DNA of 64,000 bases, from NCBI RefSeq assembly GCF_964204865.1, contig NC_135250.1, forward strand, positions 13,764,001 through 13,828,000. Direction: 5' to 3'. The notes beneath the pieces were generated by a model, which saw only the letters and a list, made by a program, of their open reading frames with translations, was not told where the DNA came from and ran no database searches. Of the stretch, positions 1 through 12,222 are shown in pieces. The translations under genes were made by a program, and so were the position numbers. Source of the stretch: Styela clava (taxonomy: Eukaryota; Chordata; Ascidiacea; Stolidobranchia; Styelidae). The first letter of the stretch is position 1. Each line of letters begins with the position of its first letter.

Positions 1-2466
1 AACAAAACTTCTGTAATTGCACAATATTCTTCAAATAATATTAATGAAAACAAACTTGATATATATTTTTTACATTAACCACAGTACTTAAGCAGAGCTG
101 TATTTTAAGATTCCTTATTTACATGATGGCTATGATTTTTCATATTTATGTCAAAGGAGAAAGAAGCCAAAGATGGCTCAATTGTTGATGTTAATGTTGC
201 CTTGATAGCTTTTTGCAGTACATGGAATTTAGTTCGATGGGTTTCAACAAAAAGCGTTTATTATTGCATGTTGCATTGCATTTTTCCTCTTGTTTAGCTT
301 TACAAAGTGTGAATATGTTAATTCATTCAATAAAAACAATTTGTGAACTGTCATCATTTTGTTTTGTATATGTAGTCCAGAGTTTTTCTGATAAACTGGG
401 GTGCGTAAATTTGATAACATAAGAAGCATTGCTACATGTGAGAGGATTGGCATATTCTTTGTTTATTACTCCAACAAACAATTATAAATTTTTGTACGGC
501 CCACGAAAGCCTTAAAACAAAAAATGATTTGATATGAATAAAATCACCACAATTCTGTAGGGCTGAATTCATGTTGAGAAACCGGATTATATATATATCG
601 ATATTGTGACTGGAATTTATGATATGTTCTCGACATAATAATATTATGATTTATGACCCTATAATATAGACTTTCAAAATAGCTTGTTGAAATGTAGAGT
701 CAGCCATTGGAAAAAAGTAAAGATATCTCCAGTGGAGTTCGATATTCATGAATTATGATGTGATATTCTTGCTTGGGCCTATGCTCGCCTATCTCCATTA
801 CTCGCTGTAGTTAGAAAGAACAGTAAACCTAGTATTATCCGGAAGAATTGAAGACTATACCATTTCTACATTTCAAGATCTATCCACATAACAGAAATAT
901 CACTTTCAAGATTTTTGTCATGTTCATGTTTTGTATCTTCAGCTGACAACTTTCATGTTTGTCTGGTTACTCAAAACACTCATACTGATGAGTATAATCA
1001 ATAATTAGCAATTATACACTTCAGAGAATATAACTCTATCAACTTGGAAAACATATTTGTACACACAAGCCTAAATCTTTTATTGCTTGTTATATTATGG
1101 TTCCTGTTAGAAAAATAAGAATTCACAGTTTTTCAGGCGGTTAGAAATATTATAATCTAGAGGTAATTTCAGGATCACAAATATTACAGTGTATATTTGC
1201 AAAATAAATTAATATCCCATATAAAACTATTACCGGTATGTACCCAATGACATTTTTTAAAATATAGTTGAAGACCAAAAATTGATTTAATTATCAACGA
1301 GTGTACAACTCATAAAAATAGACAATACAAGAAATAACAGTCTCTACCCTACAGAGTACAGTATCAAAGTTCTCCACACAAATATCAAATAAATGAAAAA
1401 TTAAATTAATAAATTAAAATTAATCACTTTCCTGCCATTGCAAATTATAATCATTAATATGCAAATCTTTCACCCAATTTATTCTCTTAGCATTTCGCAA
1501 TACAGCTTTTTAGCATTTCGCAATACAGCTTTCACTTGAAGACTGCAAAAAATGATGTTATCAAATACCTACTATACAACGTTGAAATTGAATATGAAAT
1601 TTGAAAAAAATATGCAGGATATTAATTTATCAGTTTTGAAATTATTAATAAATAACATTTTATATTACAAGAAGAGTCAATCTGCCAATATACCAATGAA
1701 ATATTAGTCTGGTATGTTGTAAAAGGAAATTGGTCAGTGATTCAATATAGAATAATTTCATTAAATAGATAAATTAGGTAGATAGTATTATTAGTTAGGA
1801 TAACACTGGTACTATTTTTAGGTAACACATATGACAGAAATACCAATGATAATAAATATTTGACAATATACATTAAGAAATTGGATAAAATAAAAATGAA
1901 TCCTAAATATATTCCTAATTAACTAAATGAAAATTTGAATAATAGAGCAAATCTACAATATGACATGAGTCATATTACAAATCTTGCGGGTTCATTATCT
2001 GTTTCACTGTTCTGATTACATTCTAAAGTTTATGCCAAATTGGGCCATGTTATGTATAAGACGAAATTTTGAATTTGTAAATACACGAAATAAAGCTTTT
2101 CTAAATATTTCCCAAATATAAGTAATTTCGAAACGATTCAAATATTTTATTTAATTTGTTATTTCTGCTTTTTGCTACTTAATTACTCAGCATCATGCGA
2201 GCTAATTAACTGAGATGAGGTTCAAATCATAATAGCCTTGAAAACATTTTTAAGCACAGTTGATTGAATTAAAAAAGAAAATACAGTGATAATGTATTAT
2301 GGGAATTTGAGTTATTGAGAGGTTATTTTTATATTGAAGTAGACTATTATACTAAATACTTATATTGAAATTTGTTAAAATATATCATAATCCAATAAAC
2401 CCATTCACAGTTCGAACCAGGTAATTTACAGTGAAAACTGATAATGAAGAAGGTGAAAAAAAAAAT
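1..2466. other. AT-rich region, no gene recognised
   Basis: No coding exon with supporting splice sites or recognisable protein similarity is seen on either strand. The part next to HEATR4 probably contains that gene's 3' untranslated region, because the gene is read leftwards, but no convincing poly(A) signal could be fixed. One short tandem duplication (1488-1533) and one TACCGGTA palindrome (1231-1238) are the only structures noted. Confidence 0.5.
1488..1533. repeat. Short tandem duplication, 23-bp unit x2
   Basis: Two adjacent, near-identical copies of a unit beginning TAGCATTTCGCAATACAG are visible, the second starting at 1511. This looks like a local slippage or duplication event in noncoding DNA. 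No function is implied. Confidence 0.8.
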
Positions 2467-5400
2467 CTATTTCAAATCGACTTTTACTGGTGTGGACTCT
2501 TGTCTTGTTTCTGAACGGCTTTTTGGAGATCTGTGACCAGTGGATGGGGTTACAATAATTTCCGGTCTGTTGTCATTTACAAAAGTTCCTAGTGCCACGG
2601 ACTGATTATCAGAATCTTCTGTTGTGCTATGAAAATCATCTAAACTATCTTGATCAAGTCCCATGTATTGAACTTTATTCTGATATTTGTTCAATTCTCT
2701 TTCATACATTGTGATCTTTGCAGCTATCACACCCTTATTACACAGCCTTCTGACTTCCGTTTTGATTTGTTGTATCATATCCAAATTATCTCCATAAGAT
2801 GTAGTGTCGAATGCTTCCAGAGTTTTTTGGACCTCTTCTTTAACTGCAGGGTCAGGTTCAACCAAAGCTCTATCTTGAATAATATGTAACACTTCTTTTC
2901 CTGGAATTTGATTTTGATAAAACATTCGTAAGGCAAGACATGCCTCCATCCTCACGCCTGATTCATCTTCAAATCTCAGAGCCCATACCAACGCATCATG
3001 TATTTTGTCTGTACTGAATCCGGTTTCTCGAATAGCTTTAATGGCATGAGCTTTGATTCTCCAAGATGGATCAAATTCCATTAACCGAAGTAGTTCTGCT
3101 GCGATAGATTCATCATTAAGTTGTAATTTACCTGCAGTTTTGCATGCCTGCATTCGTACCGATACATACTGATCAGCAAAGCACTGCATGAAAGCAGGAA
3201 GAAGGGCGGCAGTCATGATACCGAGATGTGATATCTTCTTGAGGACATTAACGCGCATCACTTCGTTTCCCTGTGCTAATTTGTTTCGCAATTCAAAGTG
3301 AATATCCCTTCCATGTCCTGTACGACCCAAGGTTTCAGCAGCTGCCTTTCTGACTTCGGTGCTCCAGTCATGCCACATTAAATTGGTGAGTTTACGAACC
3401 AAATCTTTGTTTATATTTCCAGTTAGTTTAGCAAGAACCTGGCAAGCCACTACTCTATCTTTCCAGCTGCTGCTGTTCAGCTGTTCTGCCAGTAAAGAAT
3501 GTACTAATGATGTATTATTGCTAATGTGAATCAAAAGCATCGTCGCCTGCTCTCTTTGGCCAATGGTTAATTTTGATGATGAGGTATTATTCTTTTCAAG
3601 CAGTAATTGTATCATCATGCGAATCACTTCCGAGCTGATGTCATTGCTAAGGGCAAGGCACTGAGCTGCAGCAAGTCTATCACTACTGTATCCATGCTTC
3701 ACATTGTTTTTAAGAATGTTAAAAACGGTGTCATCGGTTGAATTTAATGAATACAAACATATTGCTGCTGCCAGACATACTCTTTTATTGCTATCTTTTA
3801 GTTTTCCCTCTACTTTTTTAATAAGAACTTCAGGAAGATGGCCATCAGTATTTTCATCATCACTTTGCATAGCTAGATCATTCGTTGGCATAACCGTAAC
3901 TGCCAAGCTTGTAATGTCATTAATCGGCTTTTTGTGCAACGATGCCATAGCACATGCTGCTACAGATCCTAGGCGAATGTGATCATGTAAACTGTCCATA
4001 TCAATTAAAATCTCAGATAACGGAATATCTTGCCACTGCCCAACCAATTTCCATTTGCTTCTCCACTCCTCAACCAAAGTAATCAAAGGCAGATTATTAA
4101 CCATCGAGTCCAATTTATTGTAGTTTATTTGCTCTATTTGAGCTTCCTCGCTTTTAGGTGGATTGAGTCCCCGCTCAGACATAAAATCCGCAGGTTGAGG
4201 CAATTTCATCCACCTCTGCAATCCCTTTGTATATTTATTTTCAGACTCTGTTGGTTTCCTTTTTTGTACCCAACTATTAGGGTTAAGAGGATACTTTGGA
4301 CAAACATCAACTTTATATTCTGAGAGATCATCCATAACTACCCGAGACCTGTCCCCGAATTTCTGATGAACAGGTTTTGCCTGGCCAGTGTATAACTGCT
4401 GTTCAAACTCATTGTCCGTTGCTTTGATATATTTACCAGCAGCTTTATTCAAAAAATCTTCCATTTTTGGTGGAGGCGAATGTACCAGATGCTTAACTTT
4501 AATATTTCTTGCAGTACTATTGACTTCATTACTTGTTGTGATTACTTTTGAATGTTGCTGTGTCAAAAATCGTGGTAATTTATAGTACTCGGCAATGGAC
4601 TTTTTAAACAATTTATCGGAGCGAATTTCCTGGCGATGCCTCTCATTCGACTCCATTCTCTTCAAATCATGCTCCTTTTTCATTTCTTCTTTTTTGCTTT
4701 TCTTAAGTTTTTTCAAATCGCTTTCACTTACTTCAGCTCGAACAATGTGAGTATTACTCATTTTTTCTCCATACTTGTCTTGTAAAAATCTACCGAGCTT
4801 TATTTTTTGTAAACCTGTAGGCAAAGCTTCGTAAACAATCCAATGAGCAGTATCTTTACTCAGATTTTCAAGAATTACTTCGTCCCAATCATTTGGAGAA
4901 ATACCAGTAGAGCTTGACATGTATGGTTTGTCTGCAAGTTTCAATTCATCAGCTATTTGTCTCTTTATAAGCTCAGTAAAAGCATCTGTTTCCCTGGGAA
5001 AATGGGGCTTCTTCCTAAAACTGCTGCTTTGTGTTTCATATAAATCATGTATTTGTTCCACTGAAGATTTCTTCAATACAGATGGTTCATGCAACTTTTT
5101 TAAATGTCCAGGCATTTTTCGGTTGTAACCCCTGGAATCAAATCTACCTGGATACTCTTTCCTTCTTTCTCGTTCGGGCTTCGATTTCGTTGAAACGAAG
5201 TCTGGACTGTACAGGTCAGAAAAATCATGAGATTTGAAAGGAAGCGAATGACTACATCTTTCTAAAATAACATCATCATTAAATCTGACATCATTACTGA
5301 CCAGTCTCACAAAATGTTTCGATACTTCATTGTGATGTTTTTCCAAAGGATTTGATATTGGGTAAAATTGTGTTTCTGCAAATTTCACAGCTCTTGTGTC

Positions 5401-5472
5401 ATCTCCAACAAATGGTATTTTCACTTTGGCAGCGCTGGTAAAGAACACAGGTGCTTCTAATCTACGTGGCAT
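2467..5472 (-). CDS. HEATR4: HEAT repeat-containing protein 4 homologue
   Basis: One uninterrupted frame of 1001 residues runs from ATG at 5472 to the stop at 2467. Residues 1-450 are mostly low-order and basic, with a Lys/Glu-rich, probably coiled stretch near 255-300 (SDLKKLKKSKKEEMKKEHD). From about 465 to 890 there are repeated helical HEAT/armadillo units. The block LMWHDWSTEVRKAAAETLGR, followed by GRDIHFELRNKL and LLPAFMQCFADQYVSVRMQA, aligns in order with my memory of vertebrate HEATR4. Its molecular role is not established; I know it as a protein linked to testis and ciliated cells. HEAT domains act as protein-binding scaffolds. The lack of introns over 3 kb is notable beside the intron-rich neighbours, but the frame shows no decay. 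A 5' UTR intron is possible. The gene is divergent from TMED. Another HEAT protein is possible but less likely. Confidence 0.85.
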   Translation of the reverse strand: MPRRLEAPVFFTSAAKVKIPFVGDDTRAVKFAETQFYPISNPLEKHHNEVSKHFVRLVSNDVRFNDDVILERCSHSLPFKSHDFSDLYSPDFVSTKSKPERERRKEYPGRFDSRGYNRKMPGHLKKLHEPSVLKKSSVEQIHDLYETQSSSFRKKPHFPRETDAFTELIKRQIADELKLADKPYMSSSTGISPNDWDEVILENLSKDTAHWIVYEALPTGLQKIKLGRFLQDKYGEKMSNTHIVRAEVSESDLKKLKKSKKEEMKKEHDLKRMESNERHRQEIRSDKLFKKSIAEYYKLPRFLTQQHSKVITTSNEVNSTARNIKVKHLVHSPPPKMEDFLNKAAGKYIKATDNEFEQQLYTGQAKPVHQKFGDRSRVVMDDLSEYKVDVCPKYPLNPNSWVQKRKPTESENKYTKGLQRWMKLPQPADFMSERGLNPPKSEEAQIEQINYNKLDSMVNNLPLITLVEEWRSKWKLVGQWQDIPLSEILIDMDSLHDHIRLGSVAACAMASLHKKPINDITSLAVTVMPTNDLAMQSDDENTDGHLPEVLIKKVEGKLKDSNKRVCLAAAICLYSLNSTDDTVFNILKNNVKHGYSSDRLAAAQCLALSNDISSEVIRMMIQLLLEKNNTSSSKLTIGQREQATMLLIHISNNTSLVHSLLAEQLNSSSWKDRVVACQVLAKLTGNINKDLVRKLTNLMWHDWSTEVRKAAAETLGRTGHGRDIHFELRNKLAQGNEVMRVNVLKKISHLGIMTAALLPAFMQCFADQYVSVRMQACKTAGKLQLNDESIAAELLRLMEFDPSWRIKAHAIKAIRETGFSTDKIHDALVWALRFEDESGVRMEACLALRMFYQNQIPGKEVLHIIQDRALVEPDPAVKEEVQKTLEAFDTTSYGDNLDMIQQIKTEVRRLCNKGVIAAKITMYERELNKYQNKVQYMGLDQDSLDDFHSTTEDSDNQSVALGTFVNDNRPEIIVTPSTGHRSPKSRSETRQESTPVKVDLK

Positions 5473-8400
5473 AGCTTATGTTGTGGTATTTCCTATATTT
5501 CCATTCTAGTGATACAAGAAAAAAACAAGACAATAATTAGTCACACATGATAAAAGTAACAAATCTATGAAGCATGGTTAAATGCAATCTGCAATACCAA
5601 AGATTTAGTGTCTTGTCAAAATCATTTTTTAATGAGATATAAGTTATAAAATATAGAACATAGTAATATAACTACATGAGCAACAAAACTAACAAAAAGT
5701 AAATTCAGCATTTATTTCTCCTATGTATATATCCAAACCATGCATATTTGAAAAAGTTGATATCATACAGGCATACAGTTGATAAATTTGTTGTACAGTA
5801 AAGTATAATACAGTATGTAAAATAAAATAACTTATTAGATATACCTATACAGCATAGGCTAATTACCGGTACAATTTGAATGCAATTTCCAAGTATTTCA
5901 AGCTCTTTAGCAAAGTAAATTGATTTTCTATTATTACAGTATTATTAAGCCATTTGATGGCTGTTCCTATTTGATTAACAACTATAAGGCAATCAGGGTT
6001 ATGTGTTTCAAATATAACAGTATCTTTGCAGACAAATTTTATACCCAGCATTTCTGCATTTGCAGATTTGTAGGTAAAAACATAATAATAAATAATATTC
6101 AAATATTTTCTTGTAACACTCAGTATTGTTGCCATTCTTTTATGTTCTAATTGCTGAATTGTTGTTTTCATAAGCTTGGTTTTTAATTGTTTGAAAATGA
6201 TTTTGTGCATTTTTTGTAATTCTCATATTTTTTGAAACTTATTCATCTTTTTCTTGATTATCTTTCTTAGCTACTTCCAGATTTAAGGTAGGAATGTTAC
6301 AAAACGCGCTTTTTCACGCCAAAAAATGTACGCACCACGTCTGCTAAGTACCGTAACGCCGTGTCAGAATACCGCTCATAAAAACGACTACGGACTGCTT
6401 GCTGTCATTTGGAATTCCATGAAATTTGGACATAACTTAGATAAAATGCGCAACTATGATTTGGTATTCGAATTTTTTCATTAGCGCATAAATTTCCCAA
6501 CATTCGGGGCTTTTAAAAATTACGCTAAAGTTATACGTACTGCAAATTAATGATATTGTCTATGGACACCAATAAAATATATATGGACGCATGTATGTCA
6601 TTCCTAACTTGATACTTACCAATTTTTATGAAGTTTGTTCAATCAGAACATCGTTAATTATTACCCGCAACGAGGCACTGTCAAACTAATATGCTCAACT
6701 CAAGGGTTGATTTGCGACGATCTTCCGACGGCCTCAATGATCGTTGCCAGAATAAAATCCTAAAGTAATCTGAATTTTCTTAGATGTGAGGCACATCGAA
6801 AAATTAAAGATTGATATGTGTTTTTTTTTCATATTTATTAAAGTTCTTATTGAAAAAAGTCAATTCGCATACGTTTACGAAACGGTTCAAATTAATTCAA
6901 GGCACGAGAAGTATGATCTTAGCACGCGTCTGTCAACGCGCATCAGTTATCGACTGAATGCCGACATTTTCCCTCGCAGCGATTTCTCTCGTTTTGCGTT
7001 TCACTAAGCGCGGTAAATCTCCTACGAGTTAAGGAATATTAAATGATAATTAATCGTTCATTAAGGTCGGATATGAAAAACGCTAAATCAGTTAATTGCC
7101 GCGTATGCGGGGACTTGCGTAGTGGGAAGATCGTTGCTGACCAGAGGTTATGTAAAGTTCAGAAACTTTCTCGTACATAATTAATTGAAAAGCAGCTAAT
7201 ATCGTTAAAAAGAATTTGTAAACTTTTTTGCATTAGGTTCTTCTATTCACAATAACTTTTCGTTCAAAATTTTTTTCGATTACCTTCAAAAATAGCCGAG
7301 ATACATTCTGTTGTTTATCGGTCTGACATTCTCGTGGTCACAGTTTTTGAGTCGGCGCAATACAATCCTTATGGAAAAAATTGGCCTATCGGGCGGTACT
7401 TAAATGCAGATATCTCCGTTAATTCTTGACCATTTTTCGCAAACTTGGTATTGTTTTCTTATTTTCACTTAGATCTATCCACTGGTGCAGTTTTTATTTA
7501 AATCGGATGAACTTTAATTTTTTTGTAACATACCTATTTAAGGAGGTCAAAACTCATCCTCCCTTACTGCATTATCTAATTTTTCTCCAAATCTTTTTTC
7601 AATATTTTCTCACATTCCTCCTTTTCCACTCTTGCCATTTTTACGGAGATTTTGAATACAAACTCTTTTATTTTATTTCCATCCATCAAGACGTGCGGTA
7701 CTTTTTCAAACAACCATTGTACAGTTTTTCAGTCATTACAGTTTCCTCATAAAAGCATTACCGGTACTCTCAAAAAATTCAGCGTTATTTATCCAGAATT
7801 CTCTACATCCAGGAGAGTTCACTAGCGGTAAATCCGTAATTGTTCTGTTCCAAACTAACTTGCACACCACTGCACCAACATACTGTTGTGGGTAGTTCCC
7901 ACGGCAATGGGGGATTCACCTCACCAGCGTCTCCGCTGGTAAGGGTGGTTGGGCTCACGAAACATGTTTATTCTGAGTTGATTTTGAAATTTATCGTTAG
8001 TGGCAGTGATAACTTGCAAAAACCTACTGGACTTTCCATTTGTAAAGTATATTTTAATTTCCCTGATTAAAGCATAGGAAACACATAAACAATGAACATA
8101 CAAAAGAACTTGCAAACCTGCAAACCTTGCAAACCTTCTAGTAATGTTTTTTCAAGTTATAAGTAAAATTAATCGGACACAATTTTACATCACAATACAG
8201 TATTGTTAATTTGAAACATGAACCAATTACTATTGGGTAGTTCATACATTCGAAATATATTCTATTTGCAAGTTCAATCCGTTAATATCAAATAATTAAT
8301 GGTGTGTTAGTAATAATATCGTAAATATATACTACTAGGATAATATTGCAGTCTTGGTATTATTGAATATGTAAAAAACAAGATATATTTATTCTGTTCA

Positions 8401-9807
8401 TTCTACAATACAATAGTGGGGTAAAAAAGGAGGATAGGATTTACATATTTATCCCTGGAAAAAGAAAGTTTATACGGTTTAATCATATGGCAAACCACGG
8501 CCTCTCGTCCGGTCACCGGTCCATGTCGGGTATAGTTAAATTAGTTCGCCAGTGGGCATGGTTCATGTAATCGCGCGTCGGTCACGGCTTCCTCTACCCT
8601 CGGCGGTGTGGCTCATCGTGCTAAGCGTTAGGAATACGCTCGCCACCGCACCTCTGATTACTCTGTGTGGGTTCGCAGGTTCGAATCCCATGCGGTAATG
8701 GTTATGTGCGAGGAGATTTTTGAACTCCTCGCCTCCGTAGGATGGTTCACGTAACCGCTGGTCGGTTACGGCTTCCTCCCCCATCAAGTCCATGCTTCCG
8801 AAAAACAAATAACTAACTAATCCCATACCCATACGAAAGGCCATGGTTCGCCATATGGTTAAGCCGTCTTATCGCCTTTTCCCCCGGATTAAATATGTAT
8901 ATCCTATGCTACCCTCAAGTCATGCCTCTGAAACAAATAACCAGCCATATGTTAGAGCGACCATGTCGGCTTCCTCCGGGATAAATGTGTGAATCCTATT
9001 TAAAGTCATTTAATTGACCCTATCATACAGTAGTTCTGCTCTGTGCAATGTACAGAAATACTTCGATATGACATTCGGTACAATTCTCTAAACATCCAAC
9101 TGGATTTGTTGGCCATCGCAGTCGCCGCTGACGTGTTGTTTTTGGTTTGACCGCTTCTACGCTTTGGAGAAGTGTCACAAGCTTGGGAAGTGGTTAATTC
9201 AGTACCGGTACCCCTTATGGCAGATATCGTTGGGGCATGATTGATACGGATAATTTAATATTTCTGTCCCTATGATAAGAAACAAGAGTTTGTTTTAAAG
9301 TTTTCTGACTTTAGTTCATGAGGGCGAGGAAGCCACATGAATGTAATGAAGAAAACTATATGCAGATATGGGCTGATGACTGGAGGAAGTAAAACGAGAT
9401 TACAAGATTCAATATGAATATGTATCACGGTACTGAATACAGGAATAAAGTAGAATGCCCATAAATGATTGTAGTTTTATCTAATTATTTGATATCTTGT
9501 AATTTCCATGCTAACATTAACATATTTTAACTAACATGCTGAATGATGATACCAAACAACTTCATTTTGGATGACCTTGTGATGTGACGTATATCGAATT
9601 ATGTTGATTGTATGTTGCTATGGATTTGGTATGATTTTGCACTTTATTTATCATAATTGTAATGAAATATATTTCAAATTCGACTTCAATATTTTATTTC
9701 ATACAAGTTCAACTGATTTTTAATATGAATACAAACATTTTCTGTGGTGTTTGAATTTATTTGTCAAAATTAGTGCTGTTTTGACGTTTGAGGTTCATCT
9801 GAAAAAT
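5473..9807. other. Intergenic region between HEATR4 and TMED
   Basis: This 4.3-kb gap separates two divergently read genes, so it should hold both promoters. A minus-strand frame of 115 codons (5863-6210) has no recognisable similarity, and its last codons are made by a TACCGGTA palindrome; it is not called as a gene. More TACCGGTA sites lie at 5866, 7759 and 9203. A composite SINE lies at 8432-8908. The section 6290-7170 is richer in CpG than its surroundings and could be promoter-related, but no defined promoter element was identified. Confidence 0.5.
8432..8908 (+). mobile_element. Composite tRNA-derived SINE, head-to-head copies
   Basis: Positions 8600-8908 are a full sense copy of the SINE. 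It starts with a tRNA-like head (TGGCTCATCGTGCTAAGCG as an A-box region, GGTTCGAATCCC as the B box at about 8678-8689), followed by a GC-rich hairpin and a tail ending near AAATATGTATATCCTAT. Positions 8432-8552 are the tail half of another copy in the opposite orientation, with a short sense middle fragment at 8556-8598 between them. The arrangement implies nested insertion or rearrangement. Frames read through the element are artefacts. Confidence 0.85.
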
Positions 9808-11617
9808 ATGTATTTATATTGCACCAATCATTTGCACATATTTATCATTTTCGCAATTTTACATATACCATGCATTTTTGGTGTGGAATTAACATTTGAA
9901 CTGCCTGACAACGCAAAGCAATGCTTTTATCAAGAGATAGAAAGGGACGTGATAGTAACTTTGGAGTTTCAAGTGATTAGTGGAGGGCGATATGATGTGG
10001 ATTGTAAAATAGAGGACCCTGACGGTCTTGAACTTTATGGAAAAAAGAAACAACAGTATGATTCTCAACAATGGACAACTCAAAAAGTTGGTGTTTATAA
10101 GGTAGGCTTGTGTAATAGTCTATCACCAAGTAATAAATAGAACAATTGGCTCTAGTCTTCTTAACAAAGTTTTATAACACCAAAGGGATTGGCTTTCCCT
10201 ATAAATACGGGTAGATGGTAAATTTATAGGAAACAGTTTATTGACCACCCGATTATTGAGTTGTTAATACCAACATTGTTTTATTAATCAATTCTCAATA
10301 TTTTGAAGAATAAAGTTCAATAGGGTATTTTTTCTATTGTCTCTTTTTCCATTTTTCAATCACTGTTATTTTAAACATGTGTCCATAGGAGATGGATGCA
10401 TCGCACTGAAATATTTTACATGATATGACTTCCATATTGCTACCTGAAGTGTGTCATATACCTTTTTCGCGTATGATTCCAAAAATGTTTTGGTATCTAT
10501 TGACTCGTACAGAGTTTTCTCGACATATTCTCTTTTCATCATTCTTTGTCTTTGATACCTTTGGTTCCGTTTATACTACTGCTCACAACAGCTTTTTCGT
10601 GACAATTGGAATAATCAGAATTGTCATTGAGATATCTATCTAAATGAGGCTTCTTGCAATCTGTACATGTACATTTAAGCGAACGATTTTATGTTGTCTT
10701 CCTTTTTGCGATAAATTTTTTACTTTGTCCAACATTGTTCGTGTTCGGAGAGCTCATCTACCCTGTACCTGTCTGTTATGGTAATGGTGTCATTACATAT
10801 TGTCAGAACAGAGGCATACCATGGAAAATTTTTACGGCTCATTGTTCCATTTCCCCCATGGTCACTCTAGCCACATGTGGGATCCCATAGCTGTGGCAAG
10901 TTTTCAAATACATTTATTTTTGTCAGATAATACACCAAACGAATGTATCGGAATTGATTGGCTATTCCAAATTCCAATGAATAGTTTGATACTTTTTCAT
11001 TTTAACCACTGACATGGAGGATTGATTCATATTGTATGCCCACTCCCAGACTAGTTACAGGTTTGAGTGTCACCTACTAATAATAATTTCAGCTCTTTAC
11101 ATGCATCAAAAGCTAAAAATATTCACCCTGGGCATAGCAGTTGATTAGCATCAAGATGAGGTTTTATTCTATTATCTCTGTTTTAGATTACCGTAGTTTT
11201 TCCAAACAATGATATGTCAATGACATTTTAGTTGATTTCAAACGATATAAATTCTGTTTTCAGGTCTGCTTCAGCAATGAATTTTCGACAATTACACACA
11301 AGGTTGTCTACTTTGACTGGCAGTTTGGGGCTGAAGCACCACTATTGCCGGAAATGGCCAGGTCATCGGCCCTCACACAAATGGAGTCAAATGTGGTTTC
11401 AATTCATGAAATGCTGAATAATGTGATGGAGTTTCAGACCAAGTTTCGTTTGCGAGAAGCAACAGGCAGAATTTTTGCAACAGCGTTGAGTGAAAAAGTC
11501 CAGATTTGGTCGTTTTTACAAATGATGATTTTAATTATCGTCGCAATAGGACAAGTTGTTGTTCTTCGGAGCTTTTTCTCCAATACGAAACAGCACAGAG
11601 TTCGATCTGCAACATGA
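9808..11617 (+). CDS. TMED7: p24/TMED cargo receptor, gamma type (TMED3/TMED7)
   Basis: Two exons, 9808-10101 and 11264-11617, join in phase 0 (donor AAG|GTAGGC, acceptor TTTTCAG|GTC) to give 215 residues, the usual p24 size. A hydrophobic signal peptide occupies about residues 1-27. The GOLD domain follows, with VELTFELPDNAKQCFYQEIE at the start and paired cysteines (CFY in exon 1; VCF at the start of exon 2). A heptad-rich region (MESNVVSIHEMLNNV) leads to one membrane segment (FLQMMILIIVAIGQVVVL) and a short cytosolic tail with FF. Family knowledge: p24 proteins cycle between ER and Golgi and recruit secretory cargo, including GPI-anchored proteins, into COP-coated vesicles. The tail RSFFSNTKQHRVRSAT resembles TMED7 and TMED3, so the gene may be the single ancestor-type member of that clade. 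The first in-frame ATG before the signal peptide is 9808. Confidence 0.9.
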
Positions 11618-12216
11618 CGTCTTAGTTTTATTTCCATAATTTATAGAAGTCGTACAATTAGTTAAAGTGAGGGTGTGGATAAATTATTTTGCTGCCACTA
11701 GAAGCAAATTTGTACGCTTTTATTAGTAGCTGATTTAGATTTAAACGATACATGAGTTGGATTAGTCGAAACCATACCATAGTTATTGGTAATTGTTCAA
11801 TGAAGCTTCGAATTATTATGAAGAATTATACTGTATTGTATGGAAGCATCAAACCATTGCCTGTTGTTTTGTTGTTCCCCGAATGTATTCTTATTGATTG
11901 GAAATGTACAATTTTTATATTCTGCTCATAGTTACAAAGCGAAACAAGTCAAAGATGCCATATATTCAAATTCATTGTATTGGCAAATTTTTTGTTTTTG
12001 CACATTTAAACAACGTTGGCATAACTCTTGTGGAATTCATTTCACCTTCATTGTCGTCAATCTGTGGAATAATTGTTCTTGGTTAGCAAATCATTATTTA
12101 ATAACACAACTTTTTCATGTTAAATGTCATATTTTGCCTTGGTCTGTATCTATCATCAGCTCGGTTAACTCCCAAATCATCTTGTTGCTACCACAAATAT
12201 ATGTTTGAGTAAGAAA

Positions 12217-12222
12217 AATAAA
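12217..12222 (+). promoter_or_regulatory. Candidate poly(A) signal of TMED
   Basis: An AATAAA hexamer lies about 600 bases after the TMED stop codon and is followed by T/G-containing sequence. It is the first good plus-strand candidate after the stop, but cleavage here is inferred only. Confidence 0.4.

Noticed and set aside
5863..6210. Minus-strand frame of 115 codons upstream of HEATR4
   Set aside because: No recognisable similarity and no splice or promoter support; its last codons come from a TACCGGTA palindrome. It is kept only as a low-probability small gene.
8563..8844. Minus-strand 93-codon frame; similar frames at 28641-28847, 55584-55793 and 60537-60848
   Set aside because: All are translations of the same tRNA-derived SINE, shown by shared nucleotide sequence and B boxes.
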